Shown here one piece after another: positions 11,304-22,886 of a stretch of 64,000 nt of DNA. The first letter of the stretch is position 1. Each line of letters opens with the position of its first letter. Under the pieces are notes generated by a model. That model was not told the origin of the DNA. It saw only the letters and a list, made by a program, of their open reading frames with translations, and did not search any database. The translations under genes were made by a program, and so were the position numbers. Origin of the DNA: Serratia symbiotica (GTDB lineage: Bacteria; Pseudomonadota; Gammaproteobacteria; Enterobacterales; Enterobacteriaceae); NCBI RefSeq assembly GCF_000821185.2, contig NZ_CP050855.1, positions 2,418,001-2,482,000 of the forward strand. Direction: 5' to 3'.

Positions 11304-12254
11304 ATGAGACTTAAGAAATACAATAAAAGTATTGGGGTAATGTCATTAATTGCAGCAACGGTAGTGCTCAGTGGCTGCCATAATATGGTATTGATGAACC
11401 CCAAAGGAGCAATTGGTGTTGAGCAACGAACACTGATTATCACTGCAATCATGTTAATGCTGATCGTGGTAATACCGGTTATTTTTATGGCGTTCACTTT
11501 TGCCTGGAAGTACCGAGCCTCCAACAAAGACGCCAAATACCGTCCTAACTGGGCACACTCCAATAAGATTGAAGTAGTCGTCTGGACCATTCCTATCATT
11601 ATTATTGCCATCCTCGGCACTATTACCTGGAAGACCACACATGAGCTTGATCCGTTCAAGCCGATTGTCACTGACAAGAAGCCGATGACTATCGAAGTGG
11701 TGTCGCTCGACTGGAAATGGCTGTTTATCTACCCAGAGCAAGGCATTGCGACTGTTAATGAGCTGGCTTTCCCGAAAGACGTTCCTATCGAATTTAAGGT
11801 CACTTCTGACTCAGTAATGAACTCGTTCTTTATTCCTCAGTTAGGTGGGCAGATTTATGCGATGGCCGGGATGCAAACCAAACTGCACCTGATCGGTAAC
11901 GAAGCTGGGGAATACGCCGGTATTTCCAGCAGCTACAGTGGCCGTGGGTTCTCCGGCATGAAGTTCACCGCAATTGTGACTCCGACCAAAGGCGGCTTTG
12001 ATCAGTGGGTTGCCAAGGTGAAAGCATCACCTAATAACCTTAATGCTACCAGCGACTTTAACACACTGGCAGCACCGAGTGAAAACAACCCGGTCACGTA
12101 CTTCTCCAGTGTCAAATCGAATTTGTTCAAAGAGACTATTGCCAAATTCATGGGCGATATGGACATGCACACTGGCGCTACTGCTCATCCAGGTATGGAC
12201 ATGAGCCAGGGTATGGACATGGGTGAACATGCTCACGCTGGAGCTGAGGAATAA
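11304..12254 (+). CDS. cyoA: Cytochrome bo3 ubiquinol oxidase subunit II
   Basis: Lipoprotein subunit of the aerobic terminal oxidase. It is 316 residues. The signal ends in the lipobox VVLSGC (Cys about 25). Two membrane segments follow (about 42-68 and 88-108), then a periplasmic cupredoxin domain that lacks CuA ligands, as expected for a quinol oxidase. The tail is rich in Met, His and Asp ([15 protein letters not shown]), also seen in relatives. It is the first gene of the operon; cyoB starts 4 bases after its stop. Confidence 0.98.
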   Translation: MRLKKYNKSIGVMSLIAATVVLSGCHNMVLMNPKGAIGVEQRTLIITAIMLMLIVVIPVIFMAFTFAWKYRASNKDAKYRPNWAHSNKIEVVVWTIPIIIIAILGTITWKTTHELDPFKPIVTDKKPMTIEVVSLDWKWLFIYPEQGIATVNELAFPKDVPIEFKVTSDSVMNSFFIPQLGGQIYAMAGMQTKLHLIGNEAGEYAGISSSYSGRGFSGMKFTAIVTPTKGGFDQWVAKVKASPNNLNATSDFNTLAAPSENNPVTYFSSVKSNLFKETIAKFMGDMDMHTGATAHPGMDMSQGMDMGEHAHAGAEE

Positions 12255-12258
12255 ACTG

Positions 12259-14250
12259 ATGTTGGGAAAATTAACACTTGATGCGGTTCCATACCACGAA
12301 CCGATCATCATGGTCACCGTTGCTGCGATTGTTATTGGGGGTCTGGCGCTGCTGGCACTGATAACATATTTAGGTAAATGGAAATGGCTGTGGAAAGATT
12401 GGCTGACTTCGGTCGACCACAAGAAAATTGGTATCATGTACATCATTGTAGCCATGGTTATGCTGCTACGCGGTTTTGCCGATGCCATCATGATGCGAAG
12501 CCAGCAGGCGATTGCGTCCGCCGGTGAGGCTGGGTTCCTGCCGCCTCACCACTACGATCAAATCTTCACCGCCCACGGCGTCATCATGATCTTCTTCATG
12601 GCGATGCCGCTGGTGGTCGGTCTGATGAATATCGTGGTACCGTTGCAAATCGGTGCGCGTGACGTAGCTTTCCCGTTCCTGAACTCCCTGAGTTTCTGGC
12701 TGTTTGTGGTAGGCGTGGTGTTGATCAACCTCTCGCTGGGCGTTGGTGAGTTCGCACAAACCGGTTGGCTGGCGTATCCGCCACTGTCGGGCAAAGAGTA
12801 CAGCCCTGGCGTCGGAGTTGATTACTGGATCTGGAGCCTGCAAATTTCTGGGCTGGGTACCCTGCTGACCGGCGTGAACTTCTTCGCTACCATCATGAAG
12901 ATGCGTGCTCCTGGCATGCCGCTGATGAAGATGCCGGTATTCACTTGGGCGGTACTCTGTACTAACGTCCTGATCATCGTTGCTTTCCCCATTCTGACTG
13001 TAACCATCGCATTGCTGACCCTGGATCGCTATCTGGGTACCCATTTCTTCACCAATGATATGGGTGGCAACATGATGATGTACATCAACCTGATCTGGGC
13101 TTGGGGTCACCCAGAAGTGTACATTCTGGTGCTGCCGGTATTCGGTGTGTTCTCCGAAGTTACCGCCACCTTCTCCAGAAAACGCCTATTCGGTTATACC
13201 TCGCTGGTATGGGCAACCATCGCGATTACCCTTCTGTCATTCATCGTATGGTTGCACCACTTCTTCACCATGGGGTCCGGCGCGAACGTTAACGCCTTCT
13301 TCGGTATCGCCACCATGATCATTTCCATCCCAACCGGGGTGAAGATCTTTAACTGGCTGTTTACCATGTATCAGGGCCGTATACAGTTCAACTCTATCAT
13401 GCTGTGGACTGTTGGCTTCATCATCACCTTTTCTGTAGGTGGCATGACTGGCGTTCTGCTGGCGGTGCCAGGCGCGAACTTCGTGTTGCACAACAGCTTG
13501 TTCCTGATTGCCCACTTCCATAACGTAATCATCGGCGGTGTGGTGTTCGGTTGCTTTGCTGGCCTGACCTACTGGTTCCCTAAATCTTTCGGCTTCAGGC
13601 TTAACGAGAAATGGGGCATCCGTGCGTTTTGGTGCTGGATCATCGGCTTCTTCATTGCCTTTATGCCGCTGTACGCTCTGGGTTTTATGGGTATGACTCG
13701 TCGTATCAGCCAGAACATCAACCCTGAGTTCCACCCTCTGCTGCTGGTAGCGGCTTGTGGTGCAGCGCTGATTGCCTGTGGTGTCCTGTGCCAGTTGATT
13801 CAGATCTTCGTTAGCGTGCGTGACCGCGAGCAGAACCGCGATCTGACTGGTGACCCATGGGACGCTCGCACACTGGAGTGGTCAACCTCGTCTCCACCGC
13901 CGTTCTACAACTTTGCCGTAGTGCCACAAATTCATGATCGCGATGAATTCTGGGACATGAAAGAAAAAGGTGAAGCCTATAAGAAACCGGCGAAATACGA
14001 ACCGATTCATATGCCGAAAAATACCGGTGCCGGTGTGATTATTGCTGGCTTTAGCCTGGTATTCGGTTTCGCGATGATCTGGAATATCTGGTGGATGGCG
14101 ATCGCTGGCTTCGTGGGCATGATCGTGACTTGGATAGCCAAGAGCTTCGATGAAGATGTTGATTACTATGTGCAAGTTGATGAAATCGAGCGCATTGAAA
14201 ACCAACACTATGAACAAATCAGCAAAGCAGGCGTGAAACATGTCAACTGA
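12259..14250 (+). CDS. cyoB: Cytochrome bo3 ubiquinol oxidase subunit I
   Basis: Catalytic proton-pumping subunit binding heme b, heme o3 and CuB. The start at 12259 ([15 protein letters not shown]) gives 663 residues, identical to E. coli. Metal and heme ligands are visible: His in [11 protein letters not shown], His and Tyr in [10 protein letters not shown], the His pair in [10 protein letters not shown], and His-x-His in [12 protein letters not shown]. About 15 membrane segments are present. The end overlaps cyoC by 11 bases. Confidence 0.98.
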   Translation: MLGKLTLDAVPYHEPIIMVTVAAIVIGGLALLALITYLGKWKWLWKDWLTSVDHKKIGIMYIIVAMVMLLRGFADAIMMRSQQAIASAGEAGFLPPHHYDQIFTAHGVIMIFFMAMPLVVGLMNIVVPLQIGARDVAFPFLNSLSFWLFVVGVVLINLSLGVGEFAQTGWLAYPPLSGKEYSPGVGVDYWIWSLQISGLGTLLTGVNFFATIMKMRAPGMPLMKMPVFTWAVLCTNVLIIVAFPILTVTIALLTLDRYLGTHFFTNDMGGNMMMYINLIWAWGHPEVYILVLPVFGVFSEVTATFSRKRLFGYTSLVWATIAITLLSFIVWLHHFFTMGSGANVNAFFGIATMIISIPTGVKIFNWLFTMYQGRIQFNSIMLWTVGFIITFSVGGMTGVLLAVPGANFVLHNSLFLIAHFHNVIIGGVVFGCFAGLTYWFPKSFGFRLNEKWGIRAFWCWIIGFFIAFMPLYALGFMGMTRRISQNINPEFHPLLLVAACGAALIACGVLCQLIQIFVSVRDREQNRDLTGDPWDARTLEWSTSSPPPFYNFAVVPQIHDRDEFWDMKEKGEAYKKPAKYEPIHMPKNTGAGVIIAGFSLVFGFAMIWNIWWMAIAGFVGMIVTWIAKSFDEDVDYYVQVDEIERIENQHYEQISKAGVKHVN

Positions 14251-14857
14251 TACTCTGATTACCCCTAACGCAGCCCATGCAGAGCATGGGCACCACGACG
14301 CGGGAGAGACCAAAGTCTTTGGGTTTTGGATCTACCTAATGAGCGATTGTATTTTGTTTGCATGCTTGTTCGCGACTTATGCTGTACTGGCGAACGGAAC
14401 CGCAGGGGGGCCTGCGGGCAAAGACATCTTCGAGCTGAAGTTTGTCTTGGTTGAAACTTTCCTGCTGTTATTCAGCTCCATCACCTACGGCATGGCAATG
14501 ATCGCCATGAAAAAAGGCAAAGTGGGTGGCGTAAATATCTGGCTGTTCCTAACCTTCCTGTTTGGTCTGGGCTTCGTCGCGATGGAAATCTATGAGTTCC
14601 ATCACTTGATCGTCGAAGGCTTCGGTCCAGATCGCAGCGCATTCCTGTCCAGCTTCTTCGCGCTGGTTGCGACTCACGGTCTGCATGTGTCTATCGGCTT
14701 GATTTGGATCACCATCATGATGATTCAAGTGAGTCAACGCGGTCTGACCTCAATCAATAAAACCCGTTTGATGTGTCTGAGCCTATTCTGGCATTTCTTG
14801 GATGTGATTTGGATTTGCGTATTTACCGTTGTCTACCTGCTGGGGGTTATGTCATGA
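14240..14857 (+). CDS. cyoC: Cytochrome bo3 ubiquinol oxidase subunit III
   Basis: Membrane subunit of the bo3 oxidase, 205 residues with five predicted helices. It matches the family at [20 protein letters not shown] and [13 protein letters not shown]. Translation is coupled to cyoB through an 11-base overlap, and its own end overlaps cyoD by 4 bases (ATGA). Confidence 0.98.
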   Translation: MSTDTLITPNAAHAEHGHHDAGETKVFGFWIYLMSDCILFACLFATYAVLANGTAGGPAGKDIFELKFVLVETFLLLFSSITYGMAMIAMKKGKVGGVNIWLFLTFLFGLGFVAMEIYEFHHLIVEGFGPDRSAFLSSFFALVATHGLHVSIGLIWITIMMIQVSQRGLTSINKTRLMCLSLFWHFLDVIWICVFTVVYLLGVMS

Positions 14858-15192
14858 GTCATTCATCCCATGAAACTTCTCACGGCGGCGCAAGCCACGG
14901 CAGCGTTAAGTCATATCTGATCGGCTTTATCCTGTCGATCATCCTGACGGTAATCCCATTTGCGATGGTGATGAACGACTCCGCTTCTCATGCCACCATC
15001 CTAGCGGTTGTTGTTGGCACGGCGGTGATTCAGGTGCTAGTTCACCTGATTTACTTCCTGCACATGAACACCTCATCGGAAGAGCGCTGGAACCTGGTGG
15101 CATTGCTGTTCACCGCTATGGTCATCGGTATCGTTGTTGTAGGTTCACTCTGGATTATGTATAACCTCAACATCAATATGATGGTCAGTTAA
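14854..15192 (+). CDS. cyoD: Cytochrome bo3 ubiquinol oxidase subunit IV
   Basis: Small assembly subunit of the oxidase, 112 residues with three membrane helices after a His/Ser-rich N-terminus ([12 protein letters not shown]). The start at 14854 is supported by the ATGA overlap with cyoC and by family length (E. coli 109). The conserved segment is [18 protein letters not shown]. Confidence 0.97.
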   Translation: MSHSSHETSHGGASHGSVKSYLIGFILSIILTVIPFAMVMNDSASHATILAVVVGTAVIQVLVHLIYFLHMNTSSEERWNLVALLFTAMVIGIVVVGSLWIMYNLNINMMVS

Positions 15193-15209
15193 CAATCGAG
15201 CTGCACGTG

Positions 15210-16100
15210 ATGATTAAGCAATACCTGCAAGTCACTAAACCAGGAATTATTTTCGGCAATTTAATTTCTGTCGTTGGGGGATTCCTGCTTGCCTCCAAAG
15301 GCAGCATCGATTATCCCTTGTTCCTTGCTACCCTGCTGGGTGTCTCGTTGGTGGTCGCCTCAGGCTGTGTGTTTAACAACTACATCGATCGCGACATCGA
15401 TAAGAAAATGGAGAGAACGAAGAACCGGGTACTGGTCAGAGGTCTGATCGCACCGAGTGTCACCCTGGTTTATGCTACCGTTCTAGGTATTGTGGGTCTT
15501 GCGTTGCTGTATATCGGTGCTAATCCGTTGGCCATGTGGCTGGCGGTGATGGGCTTCGTGGTTTATGTTGGCGTTTACAGCCTGTACATGAAACGTCATT
15601 CGGTATATGGCACGCTGATAGGTAGCTTGTCGGGTGCCGCACCACCGGTTATCGGCTACTGTGCGGTGACCAACGAGCTTGACACTGGTGCATTGATCCT
15701 GCTGGCCATCTTTAGCTTGTGGCAGATGCCGCATTCCTATGCGATCGCCATTTTCCGCTTTAAAGATTACCAAGCGGCTAACATCCCAGTACTGCCTGTG
15801 GTGAAGGGTATCTCCGTCGCCAAAAATCATATCACTGTTTATATCCTAGCGTTTATGATCGCCACGCTGATGTTGACCCTGAGCGGCTACGCTGGCTACA
15901 AGTACCTGCTCGTCGCTGCAGCGGTGAGCGCATGGTGGCTGGGCATGGCACTACGCGGTTACAAAACCGAAAATGACAGCATCTGGGCGCGCAAATTGTT
16001 TGTGTTCTCTATCGTTGCCATCATTTCTCTGAGCGTGATGATGTCGATCGACTTCAGTGTCACAGCTATGCCAGGAGCGCTGGTAACCTACGTCCGGTAA
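15210..16100 (+). CDS. cyoE: Protoheme IX farnesyltransferase (heme O synthase)
   Basis: Integral membrane prenyltransferase converting heme B to heme O for CyoB. Starting at 15210 it is 296 residues, the E. coli length. The prenyl-diphosphate site [18 protein letters not shown] carries the Asp-rich DxxxD motif, and a second conserved patch is [13 protein letters not shown]. It is the last gene of the operon, 17 bases after cyoD, followed by a terminator. Confidence 0.97.
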   Translation: MIKQYLQVTKPGIIFGNLISVVGGFLLASKGSIDYPLFLATLLGVSLVVASGCVFNNYIDRDIDKKMERTKNRVLVRGLIAPSVTLVYATVLGIVGLALLYIGANPLAMWLAVMGFVVYVGVYSLYMKRHSVYGTLIGSLSGAAPPVIGYCAVTNELDTGALILLAIFSLWQMPHSYAIAIFRFKDYQAANIPVLPVVKGISVAKNHITVYILAFMIATLMLTLSGYAGYKYLLVAAAVSAWWLGMALRGYKTENDSIWARKLFVFSIVAIISLSVMMSIDFSVTAMPGALVTYVR

Positions 16101-16117
16101 ACCAAATTGGCTGTAGA

Positions 16118-16146
16118 TGAGCCGCTTCTGCGGCTCATTTTATTTC
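16118..16146 (+). terminator. Terminator of the cyoABCDE operon
   Basis: ATGAGCCG / CGGCTCAT stem with a TTCTG loop, followed by TTTTATTT. It lies 18 bases after the cyoE stop. Confidence 0.85.
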
Positions 16147-16297
16147 TCTCTGCGAAAAGTGGCCAAACGGAAATATCTGTTAAACAACATTAGGTTTACC
16201 CTCCCCGCCCTTCACACTAAAATGACGCAGCATAGAGTCCCTTCTCTTAGGCACTATCTTCAAATGCCTGATAGAAGAGTTTTTACCGAGGTTTGAT

Positions 16298-17662
16298 GTG
16301 AACGATAATACAATGACCCCACTGGAGCTGCGCGCCACCTGGGGGCTGGGTACCGTGTTCTCACTGCGCATGCTCGGCATGTTTATGGTGCTGCCGGTGT
16401 TAACTACCTACGGCATGGTGCTCAACGGTGCCAGCGAGGCGCTGATCGGCATTGCCATCGGCATCTATGGCTTGGCACAAGCAGTATTTCAAATTCCGTT
16501 CGGCCTGATTTCCGATCGTGTTGGCCGCAAACCGCTGATCGTCTGTGGGTTGTTGATCTTTGCAACTGGCAGCATGATCGCCGCAACCACTGACTCTATT
16601 TGGGGTGTGATCCTCGGCCGGGCACTGCAAGGTTCCGGTGCCATTGCGGCGGCGGTGATGGCACTGTTATCCGATCTGACTCGTGAACAAAACCGCACTA
16701 AAGCCATGGCGTTTATTGGCGTAAGCTTCGGCATTACCTTTGCCATCGCGATGGTACTGGGGCCAATCGTTACCCATGCCTTTGGCCTGCATGCGCTGTT
16801 CTGGATGATCGCCGTGCTGGCTCTTGCTGGCATCGTGATAATCCTGGCTATCGTACCTTCTGCCGATCACCACGTGCTGAACCGTGAGTCAAGCATGGTG
16901 CGCGGCAGCTTCAGCAAGGTGCTAAGCAATTCGCGGCTACTGAAACTCAACGTCGGTATCATGTGCCTGCATATTCTGCTGATGTCGAGCTTCGTGGCGC
17001 TACCATTGGCGATGGAAAAAGCCGGGTTGGCAGCCTGCGAACATTGGAAAGTCTATCTGGTCACTATGCTGGTGTCGTTCGCCACCGTGCTGCCTTTCAT
17101 TATCTACGCCGAGAAATATCGCCGCATGAAGCAGGTGTTCATGGGCTGCGTGGCGATGCTGTTCTGCGCTGAAGTACTGCTATGGCTGTCCAACGCTCAC
17201 CTGTGGGGCATCATTACTGGCGTGCAGTTGTTCTTTATGGCATTTAACGTGATGGAGGCGATCCTGCCTTCGTTGATCAGTAAAGAATCGCCAGCCGGCT
17301 ATAAGGGTACCGCAATGGGGGCTTACTCCACCAGCCAATTTATCGGTGTGGCGATCGGTGGCAGCCTGGGCGGTTGGTTATATAGCCTGCAAGGCGCAGG
17401 GCTGGTGTTTATCGCCGGCGCGGTGCTTGCCGCTCTCTGGTTCCTGATCAGTAGCACCATGAAAGAACCCCCTTACGTCAGTAGCCTACGCATCACACTG
17501 TCAGCACTGGCGGTGAAAGATTCAGCGCTGGAAAGCCGCCTGAAAGCCCAGCCCGGCGTGGCGGAAGCGATTGTACTGCCGGAAGAGCGCAGCGCCTACA
17601 TCAAGGTCGATATCAAACAGACCAGCCGAAGCCAACTTGAAGCGCTAATGAATTCACGATAA
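16298..17662 (+). CDS. yajR: YajR family MFS transporter
   Basis: Inner-membrane drug/proton antiporter-type protein, 454 residues with 12 membrane segments and the C-terminal soluble YAM domain (about 390-454). The loop A motif is FGLISDRVGRKPL and motif C is GRALQGSGAIAAAV. The GTG start at 16298 (VNDNTMTPLELR) is chosen by alignment to E. coli YajR. The natural substrate is unknown. It is convergent with yajQ across a shared terminator. Confidence 0.93.
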   Translation: MNDNTMTPLELRATWGLGTVFSLRMLGMFMVLPVLTTYGMVLNGASEALIGIAIGIYGLAQAVFQIPFGLISDRVGRKPLIVCGLLIFATGSMIAATTDSIWGVILGRALQGSGAIAAAVMALLSDLTREQNRTKAMAFIGVSFGITFAIAMVLGPIVTHAFGLHALFWMIAVLALAGIVIILAIVPSADHHVLNRESSMVRGSFSKVLSNSRLLKLNVGIMCLHILLMSSFVALPLAMEKAGLAACEHWKVYLVTMLVSFATVLPFIIYAEKYRRMKQVFMGCVAMLFCAEVLLWLSNAHLWGIITGVQLFFMAFNVMEAILPSLISKESPAGYKGTAMGAYSTSQFIGVAIGGSLGGWLYSLQGAGLVFIAGAVLAALWFLISSTMKEPPYVSSLRITLSALAVKDSALESRLKAQPGVAEAIVLPEERSAYIKVDIKQTSRSQLEALMNSR

Positions 17663-17663
17663 A

Positions 17664-17692
17664 AACCAGAGCCAATATACTGGCTCTGGTTG
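17664..17692. terminator. Bidirectional terminator between yajR and yajQ
   Basis: The arms AACCAGAGCCA and TGGCTCTGGTT form a strong hairpin between the two convergent stop codons. Confidence 0.8.
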
Positions 17693-17693
17693 G

Positions 17694-18185
17694 TTAATCG
17701 CGGAAGTTCTTGAACTGGAATGGCTGCTCCAGATCCGCGCCACGCACCAGCGCCATCACGCTTTGCAGGTCGTCGCGCGATTTACCGGTCACGCGCACTT
17801 CATCGCCCTGGATCTGCGCCTGGACCTTCAGCTTGCTGTCTTTAATCAGCTTGACGATTTTCTTCGCCTGGATAGTGTCGATACCCTGCTTCAGCTTGGC
17901 ATCCACGCTGAAGGTTTTTCCGCTGTGAGTCAGTTCGTCCGGGATCTCCAACGCGCCGCCTTCGATGCTGCGCTTACTTAACTTTTCGCGCAAAATATCG
18001 AGCAACTGCTGCACCTGGAAATCGGATCCACTGGCAACCTTGATGCTTTCGTTTTTCTCGTTCAATTCAAAGCTGGCTGGCACATTACGAAAATCCCAGC
18101 GGGTACTGAGATCGCGCGAGGCGTTTTCAACGGCGTTACGCACTTCCTGCATATCAATTTCAGAAACAATGTCGAAAGATGGCAT
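17694..18185 (-). CDS. yajQ: YajQ family nucleotide-binding protein (UPF0234)
   Basis: 163-residue cytosolic protein of the DUF520 family; homologues bind nucleotides, and some bind cyclic-di-GMP. It begins [20 protein letters not shown], the family signature, and carries [22 protein letters not shown] near the end. The gene is intact. Its exact function in enterics is not established. Confidence 0.93.
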   Translation of the reverse strand: MPSFDIVSEIDMQEVRNAVENASRDLSTRWDFRNVPASFELNEKNESIKVASGSDFQVQQLLDILREKLSKRSIEGGALEIPDELTHSGKTFSVDAKLKQGIDTIQAKKIVKLIKDSKLKVQAQIQGDEVRVTGKSRDDLQSVMALVRGADLEQPFQFKNFRD

Positions 18186-18351
18186 ACTTCTTCCTCCTGA
18201 ATGAATACCTTAGACAATTTTAATGCCGTATATGATAACCGCTTTACCCTATCAGGCAAAATCTGCAGAATGCCCCATGGATAATGCCTAGGGTAGCAGC
18301 AAAGTCTAAATTTAACTGCCAGTCATTGAGCGGTATTGCCAAGGAGTCTAG

Positions 18352-19263
18352 ATGAAAATAACTATTCTTGGTTGCGGTGCGCTCGGACAACTGTGGTTCT
18401 CGCGGCTGTATCAGCAGGGTCACGATGTACAGGGATGGTTAAGGGTGCCACAGCCCTTCTGCCCAGTGAAGGTGATCGAACCTGATGGGACCTGGTGCAA
18501 CCACACTTTGCCTGCCAACAATTTTGACCATTTGGCGCACAGTGAGCTACTGCTGGTTACGCTGAAAGCCTGGCAGGTTTCCGCCACCGTCAGTCCACTG
18601 CTGCCAAAGCTTAACGCCAACTGCGCCATTCTGCTGTTACATAACGGCATGGGCACCCAGGATGAACTGCCGCCAAGCACTCAGCCAATGCTTGCAGGCA
18701 CTACCACCCACGCAGCGCGCCATGACGGCAACAGCATTGTTCATGTCGCCAGTGGCACCACTCACATCGGCCCGACATCGCCAGCGGCGCAACACCTCAA
18801 CCATGTGGCGGAGGTGTTGCATCAGGCTTTGCCCAACGTCGTTTGGCATAACAACATCGCCTCGGCAAGCTGGCTCAAACTGGCAGTCAACTGCGTGATC
18901 AATCCGTTGACAGCGCTATACGATTGCCGCAACGGCGAGCTACAGCGCTATCCGCAACAGATTGCGGCTATCTGTCACGAAGTCGCCAGCGTGATGGAGC
19001 GAGAAGGCTACCACACCGCTGATGACACGCTGAGGCAGTATGTCATGGCAGTGATTCAGAGCACAGCGGATAACATCTCCTCAATGCTGCAAGACATTCG
19101 CACCCAGCGACCTACCGAGATTGACTATATTACCGGCTACCTGCTACGACGCGCGCACCACCACGGCATTACCTTACCGGAAAACACGCGGCTATTTGAA
19201 TTTGTTAAGCGAAAGGAAAATGAATATGAGCGTATCAGCACTGGTCTGCCTGGCACCGGGTAG
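18352..19263 (+). CDS. panE: 2-dehydropantoate 2-reductase
   Basis: NADPH-dependent reduction of ketopantoate to pantoate, for coenzyme A synthesis. It is 303 residues, the expected length. The Rossmann glycine motif GCGALGQLW is at residues 7-15, and the catalytic lysine region is [19 protein letters not shown]. The C-terminal helical domain carries the conserved stretch [21 protein letters not shown]. Its last 38 bases overlap yajL in another frame. Confidence 0.96.
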   Translation: MKITILGCGALGQLWFSRLYQQGHDVQGWLRVPQPFCPVKVIEPDGTWCNHTLPANNFDHLAHSELLLVTLKAWQVSATVSPLLPKLNANCAILLLHNGMGTQDELPPSTQPMLAGTTTHAARHDGNSIVHVASGTTHIGPTSPAAQHLNHVAEVLHQALPNVVWHNNIASASWLKLAVNCVINPLTALYDCRNGELQRYPQQIAAICHEVASVMEREGYHTADDTLRQYVMAVIQSTADNISSMLQDIRTQRPTEIDYITGYLLRRAHHHGITLPENTRLFEFVKRKENEYERISTGLPGTG

Positions 19264-19816
19264 TGAAGAAACCGAAGCCGTCACCACCATCGATTTGTTG
19301 GTGCGGGCCGGCGTCAAAGTCACCACCGCCAGCGTAGCTGCCGATGGCGACCTAACCATTGTCTGCTCGCGCGGCGTGAAACTACTGGCCGACACGCCGC
19401 TGGTATCGATCGCTGATCAGCCCTTTAACGCTATCGTGCTACCCGGTGGGATGCAAGGTGCCGAATGCTTCCGCGACAGCCCGCTGCTGGTAGAAAAGGT
19501 GCGTCAGACACACTTGCAGGGCAACATCGTGGCGGCCATTTGTGCCGCGCCCGCGCTGGTATTGCAGCACCACGATCTGTTCCCGATCGGCAATATGACC
19601 AGCTTTCCCGGCCTAAAAGAGCAAATCCCGGCGAACAAATGGCTAGAGCGGCGGGTAGTGTATGACGCGCGCGTTAATTTGCTCACCAGCCAGGGGCCGG
19701 GAACTGCGATGGAATTTGCGCTAAAGCTGATCGATTTGCTGCTCGGCAAAGCCAAAGCGGCGGAGATCGCCGCGCAACTGGTGCTGATCCCGGGGATGTA
19801 CGATTTCCGCGATTAA
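19226..19816 (+). CDS. yajL: YajL, DJ-1/PfpI family protein
   Basis: DJ-1 superfamily protein acting in oxidative stress and protein deglycation in E. coli. The start at 19226 ([15 protein letters not shown]) gives 196 residues, the E. coli length, and is preceded by AAGGA at a proper distance; the ATG at 19220 is too close to that site. The nucleophile-elbow cysteine is in [12 protein letters not shown] (about 106), with the usual Glu near residue 15 (GSEETE). Confidence 0.94.
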   Translation: MSVSALVCLAPGSEETEAVTTIDLLVRAGVKVTTASVAADGDLTIVCSRGVKLLADTPLVSIADQPFNAIVLPGGMQGAECFRDSPLLVEKVRQTHLQGNIVAAICAAPALVLQHHDLFPIGNMTSFPGLKEQIPANKWLERRVVYDARVNLLTSQGPGTAMEFALKLIDLLLGKAKAAEIAAQLVLIPGMYDFRD

Positions 19817-19869
19817 GCATTTTCTGTTCTGCGAGCAAAATATAAAATCCCCCAAATAATTGAAGTGGA

Positions 19870-21318
19870 TTAGGGGCGATAAACTTTCACATTACTATAG
19901 CCCTGCTCAAGCAGGTACAGCGCTTGCAGGCGGCTCATCACACCGCGCTCGCAATACAGCAGGTAAGTCTTGCTCTGATCCAGGGTGCCGAATTGGCTGC
20001 CGAGCTTATAGAACGGCAAGGGTTTCACTTCAACTTGCGCCAATTGTAGCGGTTTGTCTTCCTGCTCATCGTTTGAACGGATATCGAGGATCACATCATC
20101 CGCGCCAAAGTCCACGACGGTTTCTACTTCGGCAACCTGCTCCTGCGCTTGCTCGGCGATGGTGCGGATATCGACGTTTTTCGCTTCGCTCACCACCCGA
20201 TCGAGAATAGAAAAGTCGAAGTGACTTTCCTCTTCCTCGATTTTGGCTTTGATGGCCTTTACCGTAGGGCTTTTCGAAATCACGCCGCAATATTCAGGCA
20301 TGGTTTTGGCGAAATCTTCGGTGCCTATCTCACGCGCTACTTTAATGATGTGCTCTTTGTCATGGGAAATCAGCGGACGCAAAATCAGCGTATCCGAGGC
20401 ATTATCGATCAGACGCAGGTTGGTCAGTGTCTGACTTGATACCTGACCCAGCGCCTCACCGGTCACCAGCGCCTGCACCCCGTAACGTTCGGCAATCTGT
20501 GAAGCAGCGCGCACCATCATGCGCTTCAACACCACACCCATCTGACCGTCGTCGACCTTCTCCAGTATTTCGCCCACCACTGGCTCAAAGTCGATGGCAA
20601 CGAAACGCACCTTGTGCGAGCTGGCGAAGCGGTTCCACAGGTAGTGAGCTACCTGCTTGACGCCGATCTCATGCGCCGCGCCGCCTAGGTTGAAGAAACA
20701 GAAATGCACACGGCAGCCACGACGCATCAGCATATAGCTGGACACGCCTGAATCAAAACCGCCGGAGATCAGCGACAGCACATCATCCTGAGTGCCAACG
20801 GGATAACCACCGATGCCCTCGCTGCGCCCCTTGACCAACATCAGCTTGTTGTCTTCAATTTCCAGATTCACCGTCACCTGTGGGCAGGAGAGATTCACGC
20901 ATGCACTTTCAATATGCTGGTTCAACCCACCGCCAACATAGCGCTCTAGATCCTGCGAGTTGAAATCCTGCTTACCTCGGCGTTTAACCCGCACACAGAA
21001 GGTTTTCCCTACCAACTGCTCACGGTAAGCGGCCAGCGTCTGTTCAAAAATGTGGTGAACATCGGTATAGGTGCGATCATCCACTGCCAGAATATGATGG
21101 ATACCGGGAATGCGTGTCAGCGCGTCGGCAATCACTGGCTGCTGTTTTTCATCTTTGGCACGAACTTCAATATGATCCCAGTGACGGACTACCGCCAGCG
21201 TTTCATCATACTGCTTTAGGACGTTGCGAATATTGGTCGAGAGGATCTTGATAAAGCGCAAACGCACAGATTGGCTCTTGATGGTGATTTCCGGAAATAA
21301 TTTAATGATAAACTTCAT
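19870..21318 (-). CDS. thiI: tRNA 4-thiouridine synthase / thiamine thiazole sulfur carrier
   Basis: Adenylates tRNA U8 and transfers sulfur to it; it also delivers sulfur to ThiS for thiazole synthesis. It is 482 residues. Domains in order are N-terminal ferredoxin-like and THUMP, a PP-loop ATP pyrophosphatase with [12 protein letters not shown], a cysteine in MPEYCGVIS, and a C-terminal rhodanese domain with the active persulfide Cys in [10 protein letters not shown]. All key residues are present. Confidence 0.97.
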   Translation of the reverse strand: MKFIIKLFPEITIKSQSVRLRFIKILSTNIRNVLKQYDETLAVVRHWDHIEVRAKDEKQQPVIADALTRIPGIHHILAVDDRTYTDVHHIFEQTLAAYREQLVGKTFCVRVKRRGKQDFNSQDLERYVGGGLNQHIESACVNLSCPQVTVNLEIEDNKLMLVKGRSEGIGGYPVGTQDDVLSLISGGFDSGVSSYMLMRRGCRVHFCFFNLGGAAHEIGVKQVAHYLWNRFASSHKVRFVAIDFEPVVGEILEKVDDGQMGVVLKRMMVRAASQIAERYGVQALVTGEALGQVSSQTLTNLRLIDNASDTLILRPLISHDKEHIIKVAREIGTEDFAKTMPEYCGVISKSPTVKAIKAKIEEEESHFDFSILDRVVSEAKNVDIRTIAEQAQEQVAEVETVVDFGADDVILDIRSNDEQEDKPLQLAQVEVKPLPFYKLGSQFGTLDQSKTYLLYCERGVMSRLQALYLLEQGYSNVKVYRP

Positions 21319-21478
21319 GGCGATCTTTGTTGTCAGATAAGAATTCCGGCGCGGAGTATATCACCCTATCACTAGGCTCAGCGCAGAATTCCATACATAT
21401 GCACCATGATTTGCTAATCAAGATCCGCTAGGATAGTCTCTGAGACCCTGGTTCACATGATGATGTAAAAAGAAGATT

Positions 21479-21742
21479 ATGCAAAAAAATAATTCAAAAT
21501 CAGGCGGTAAAAATAAAAGCACCCATTTTGAAAGCTCCCTTAACGAGTTGGAAAACATCGTGACACGTCTGGAATCCGGTGAATTGCCGCTGGAAGACGC
21601 GCTGAGTGAATTCGAACGCGGCGTACAGTTGGCGCGTCAGGGCCAGCAAAAGCTGCAACAGGCAGAACAACGTGTACAAATGCTACTTAACGACAGCGCC
21701 GAAGATGCACCGCTGGTACCTTTCACCCCGGATACCGAGTAA
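21479..21742 (+). CDS. xseB: Exodeoxyribonuclease VII small subunit
   Basis: Small subunit of the single-strand exonuclease ExoVII. It is 87 residues, slightly longer than E. coli (80) because of a Lys/Ser-rich N-terminus. The core signature [26 protein letters not shown] is clear, and the rest is coiled-coil-like. It is first of the xseB-ispA-dxs set, 5 bases ahead of ispA. Confidence 0.95.
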   Translation: MQKNNSKSGGKNKSTHFESSLNELENIVTRLESGELPLEDALSEFERGVQLARQGQQKLQQAEQRVQMLLNDSAEDAPLVPFTPDTE

Positions 21743-21747
21743 CACCC

Positions 21748-22668
21748 ATGCCTGAGATCGGCAAATCCGCCGCCTTTGCCGATCAGTTGCTGGCTTTCCG
21801 CCAGCGCGCTGATCGCACGCTGCTGGATTTCATCGCACCTTTGCCATTCAACGATGGCGATTTGGTGGCGTCAATGCGTCACGGCGCGCTGCTGGGTGGC
21901 AAACGCCTGCGTCCATTCTTGGTTTACACCACCGGGCAAATGTTTGGCATTGCACAGAATAACCTGGATGCACCAGCCGCCGCAGTCGAGTGCATTCATG
22001 CCTATTCGCTGATCCATGACGATCTGCCGGCGATGGACAACGACGATCTACGCCGTGGTCAGCCGACCTGCCATATCAAATTTGGCGAAGCCAACGCCAT
22101 TCTGGCTGGGGATGCACTGCAAAGTCTGGCCTTTTCCATTTTGGCCGACGCCGAGATGCCCGACGTAGCGTTGCGTGATCGATTAGCGATGGTCTCCGAG
22201 CTGGCGGCTGCCAGCGGCGTAGCCGGCATGTGCGGTGGCCAGTCGATGGATCTGGACGCCGAGGGCAAGCAAATCGGCTTGGCAGCGCTGGAGCAGATCC
22301 ACCGTCACAAAACCGGTGCCCTGATCCGTGCAGCAATTCGTCTTGGCGCTCTGGCCGCCGGTAGTTCCGGTCGGGCGGCCCTGCCACTGCTTGACCGTTA
22401 CGCCGCTGCCATCGGCCTGGCATTTCAAGTGCAAGACGACATTTTAGATGTTATCGGTGAAACCGAAAAAATCGGCAAACGTCAAGGAGCGGATCAGCAA
22501 CACCGCAAAAGTACCTATCCCGCCTTGTTGGGGCTTGACTACGCAAAGGCTAAGGCGTGGGAACTCTATCAGGAAGCATTAGCTGCATTAAATGCTTTGG
22601 CGGCGCAATCTTATGACACAGCGCCATTGCGAGCACTAGCTAGTTTTATTATTAAACGCGACAATTAA
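21748..22668 (+). CDS. ispA: Farnesyl diphosphate synthase
   Basis: Condenses IPP with DMAPP and GPP to make FPP for ubiquinone, undecaprenyl and heme O. It is 306 residues. The first aspartate-rich motif is HDDLPAMDNDDLRRG and the second is QDDILDVIG; GGKRLRPFL binds diphosphate. It lies in the usual xseB-ispA-dxs order, though dxs is separated by a repeat-containing gap. Confidence 0.96.
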   Translation: MPEIGKSAAFADQLLAFRQRADRTLLDFIAPLPFNDGDLVASMRHGALLGGKRLRPFLVYTTGQMFGIAQNNLDAPAAAVECIHAYSLIHDDLPAMDNDDLRRGQPTCHIKFGEANAILAGDALQSLAFSILADAEMPDVALRDRLAMVSELAAASGVAGMCGGQSMDLDAEGKQIGLAALEQIHRHKTGALIRAAIRLGALAAGSSGRAALPLLDRYAAAIGLAFQVQDDILDVIGETEKIGKRQGADQQHRKSTYPALLGLDYAKAKAWELYQEALAALNALAAQSYDTAPLRALASFIIKRDN

Positions 22669-22677
22669 CGTGTGACA

Positions 22678-22872
22678 TTATACCCAATAGATTTCAATCT
22701 GCGGCTAGGTGGTGACTGAGCGATAACTTAGTCACTGAGGTGACAAATCTACCGCGAGCAGATTTGAGTACTGCTAGCAACGCCCCCGTAAGAGGCCTGG
22801 CCCATAGAGGGGCCAGGTAATCGAAGGTGGCCAACGCCGCTGCAACTTGAAAGATGAAGGGTAAACTCCTCT
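22678..22872. repeat. Intergenic repeat block between ispA and dxs
   Basis: About 195 bases with no gene. It holds several short inverted repeats, including GCCTGGCCC ... GGGGCCAGG and TTAGTCACTGAGGTGAC. The end carries GCTGCAACTTGAAAGATGAA, whose reverse complement recurs in degenerate form near 34337-34357. It looks like a dispersed enterobacterial palindromic repeat that has widened the normally tight ispA-dxs junction. Confidence 0.55.
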
Positions 22873-22886
22873 GATATGAGTATCGA

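Noticed and set aside
12466..13734. Long minus-strand frames across cyoB
   Set aside because: They are antisense shadows of cyoB, with low-complexity, His- and Asp-rich translations and no start signals.
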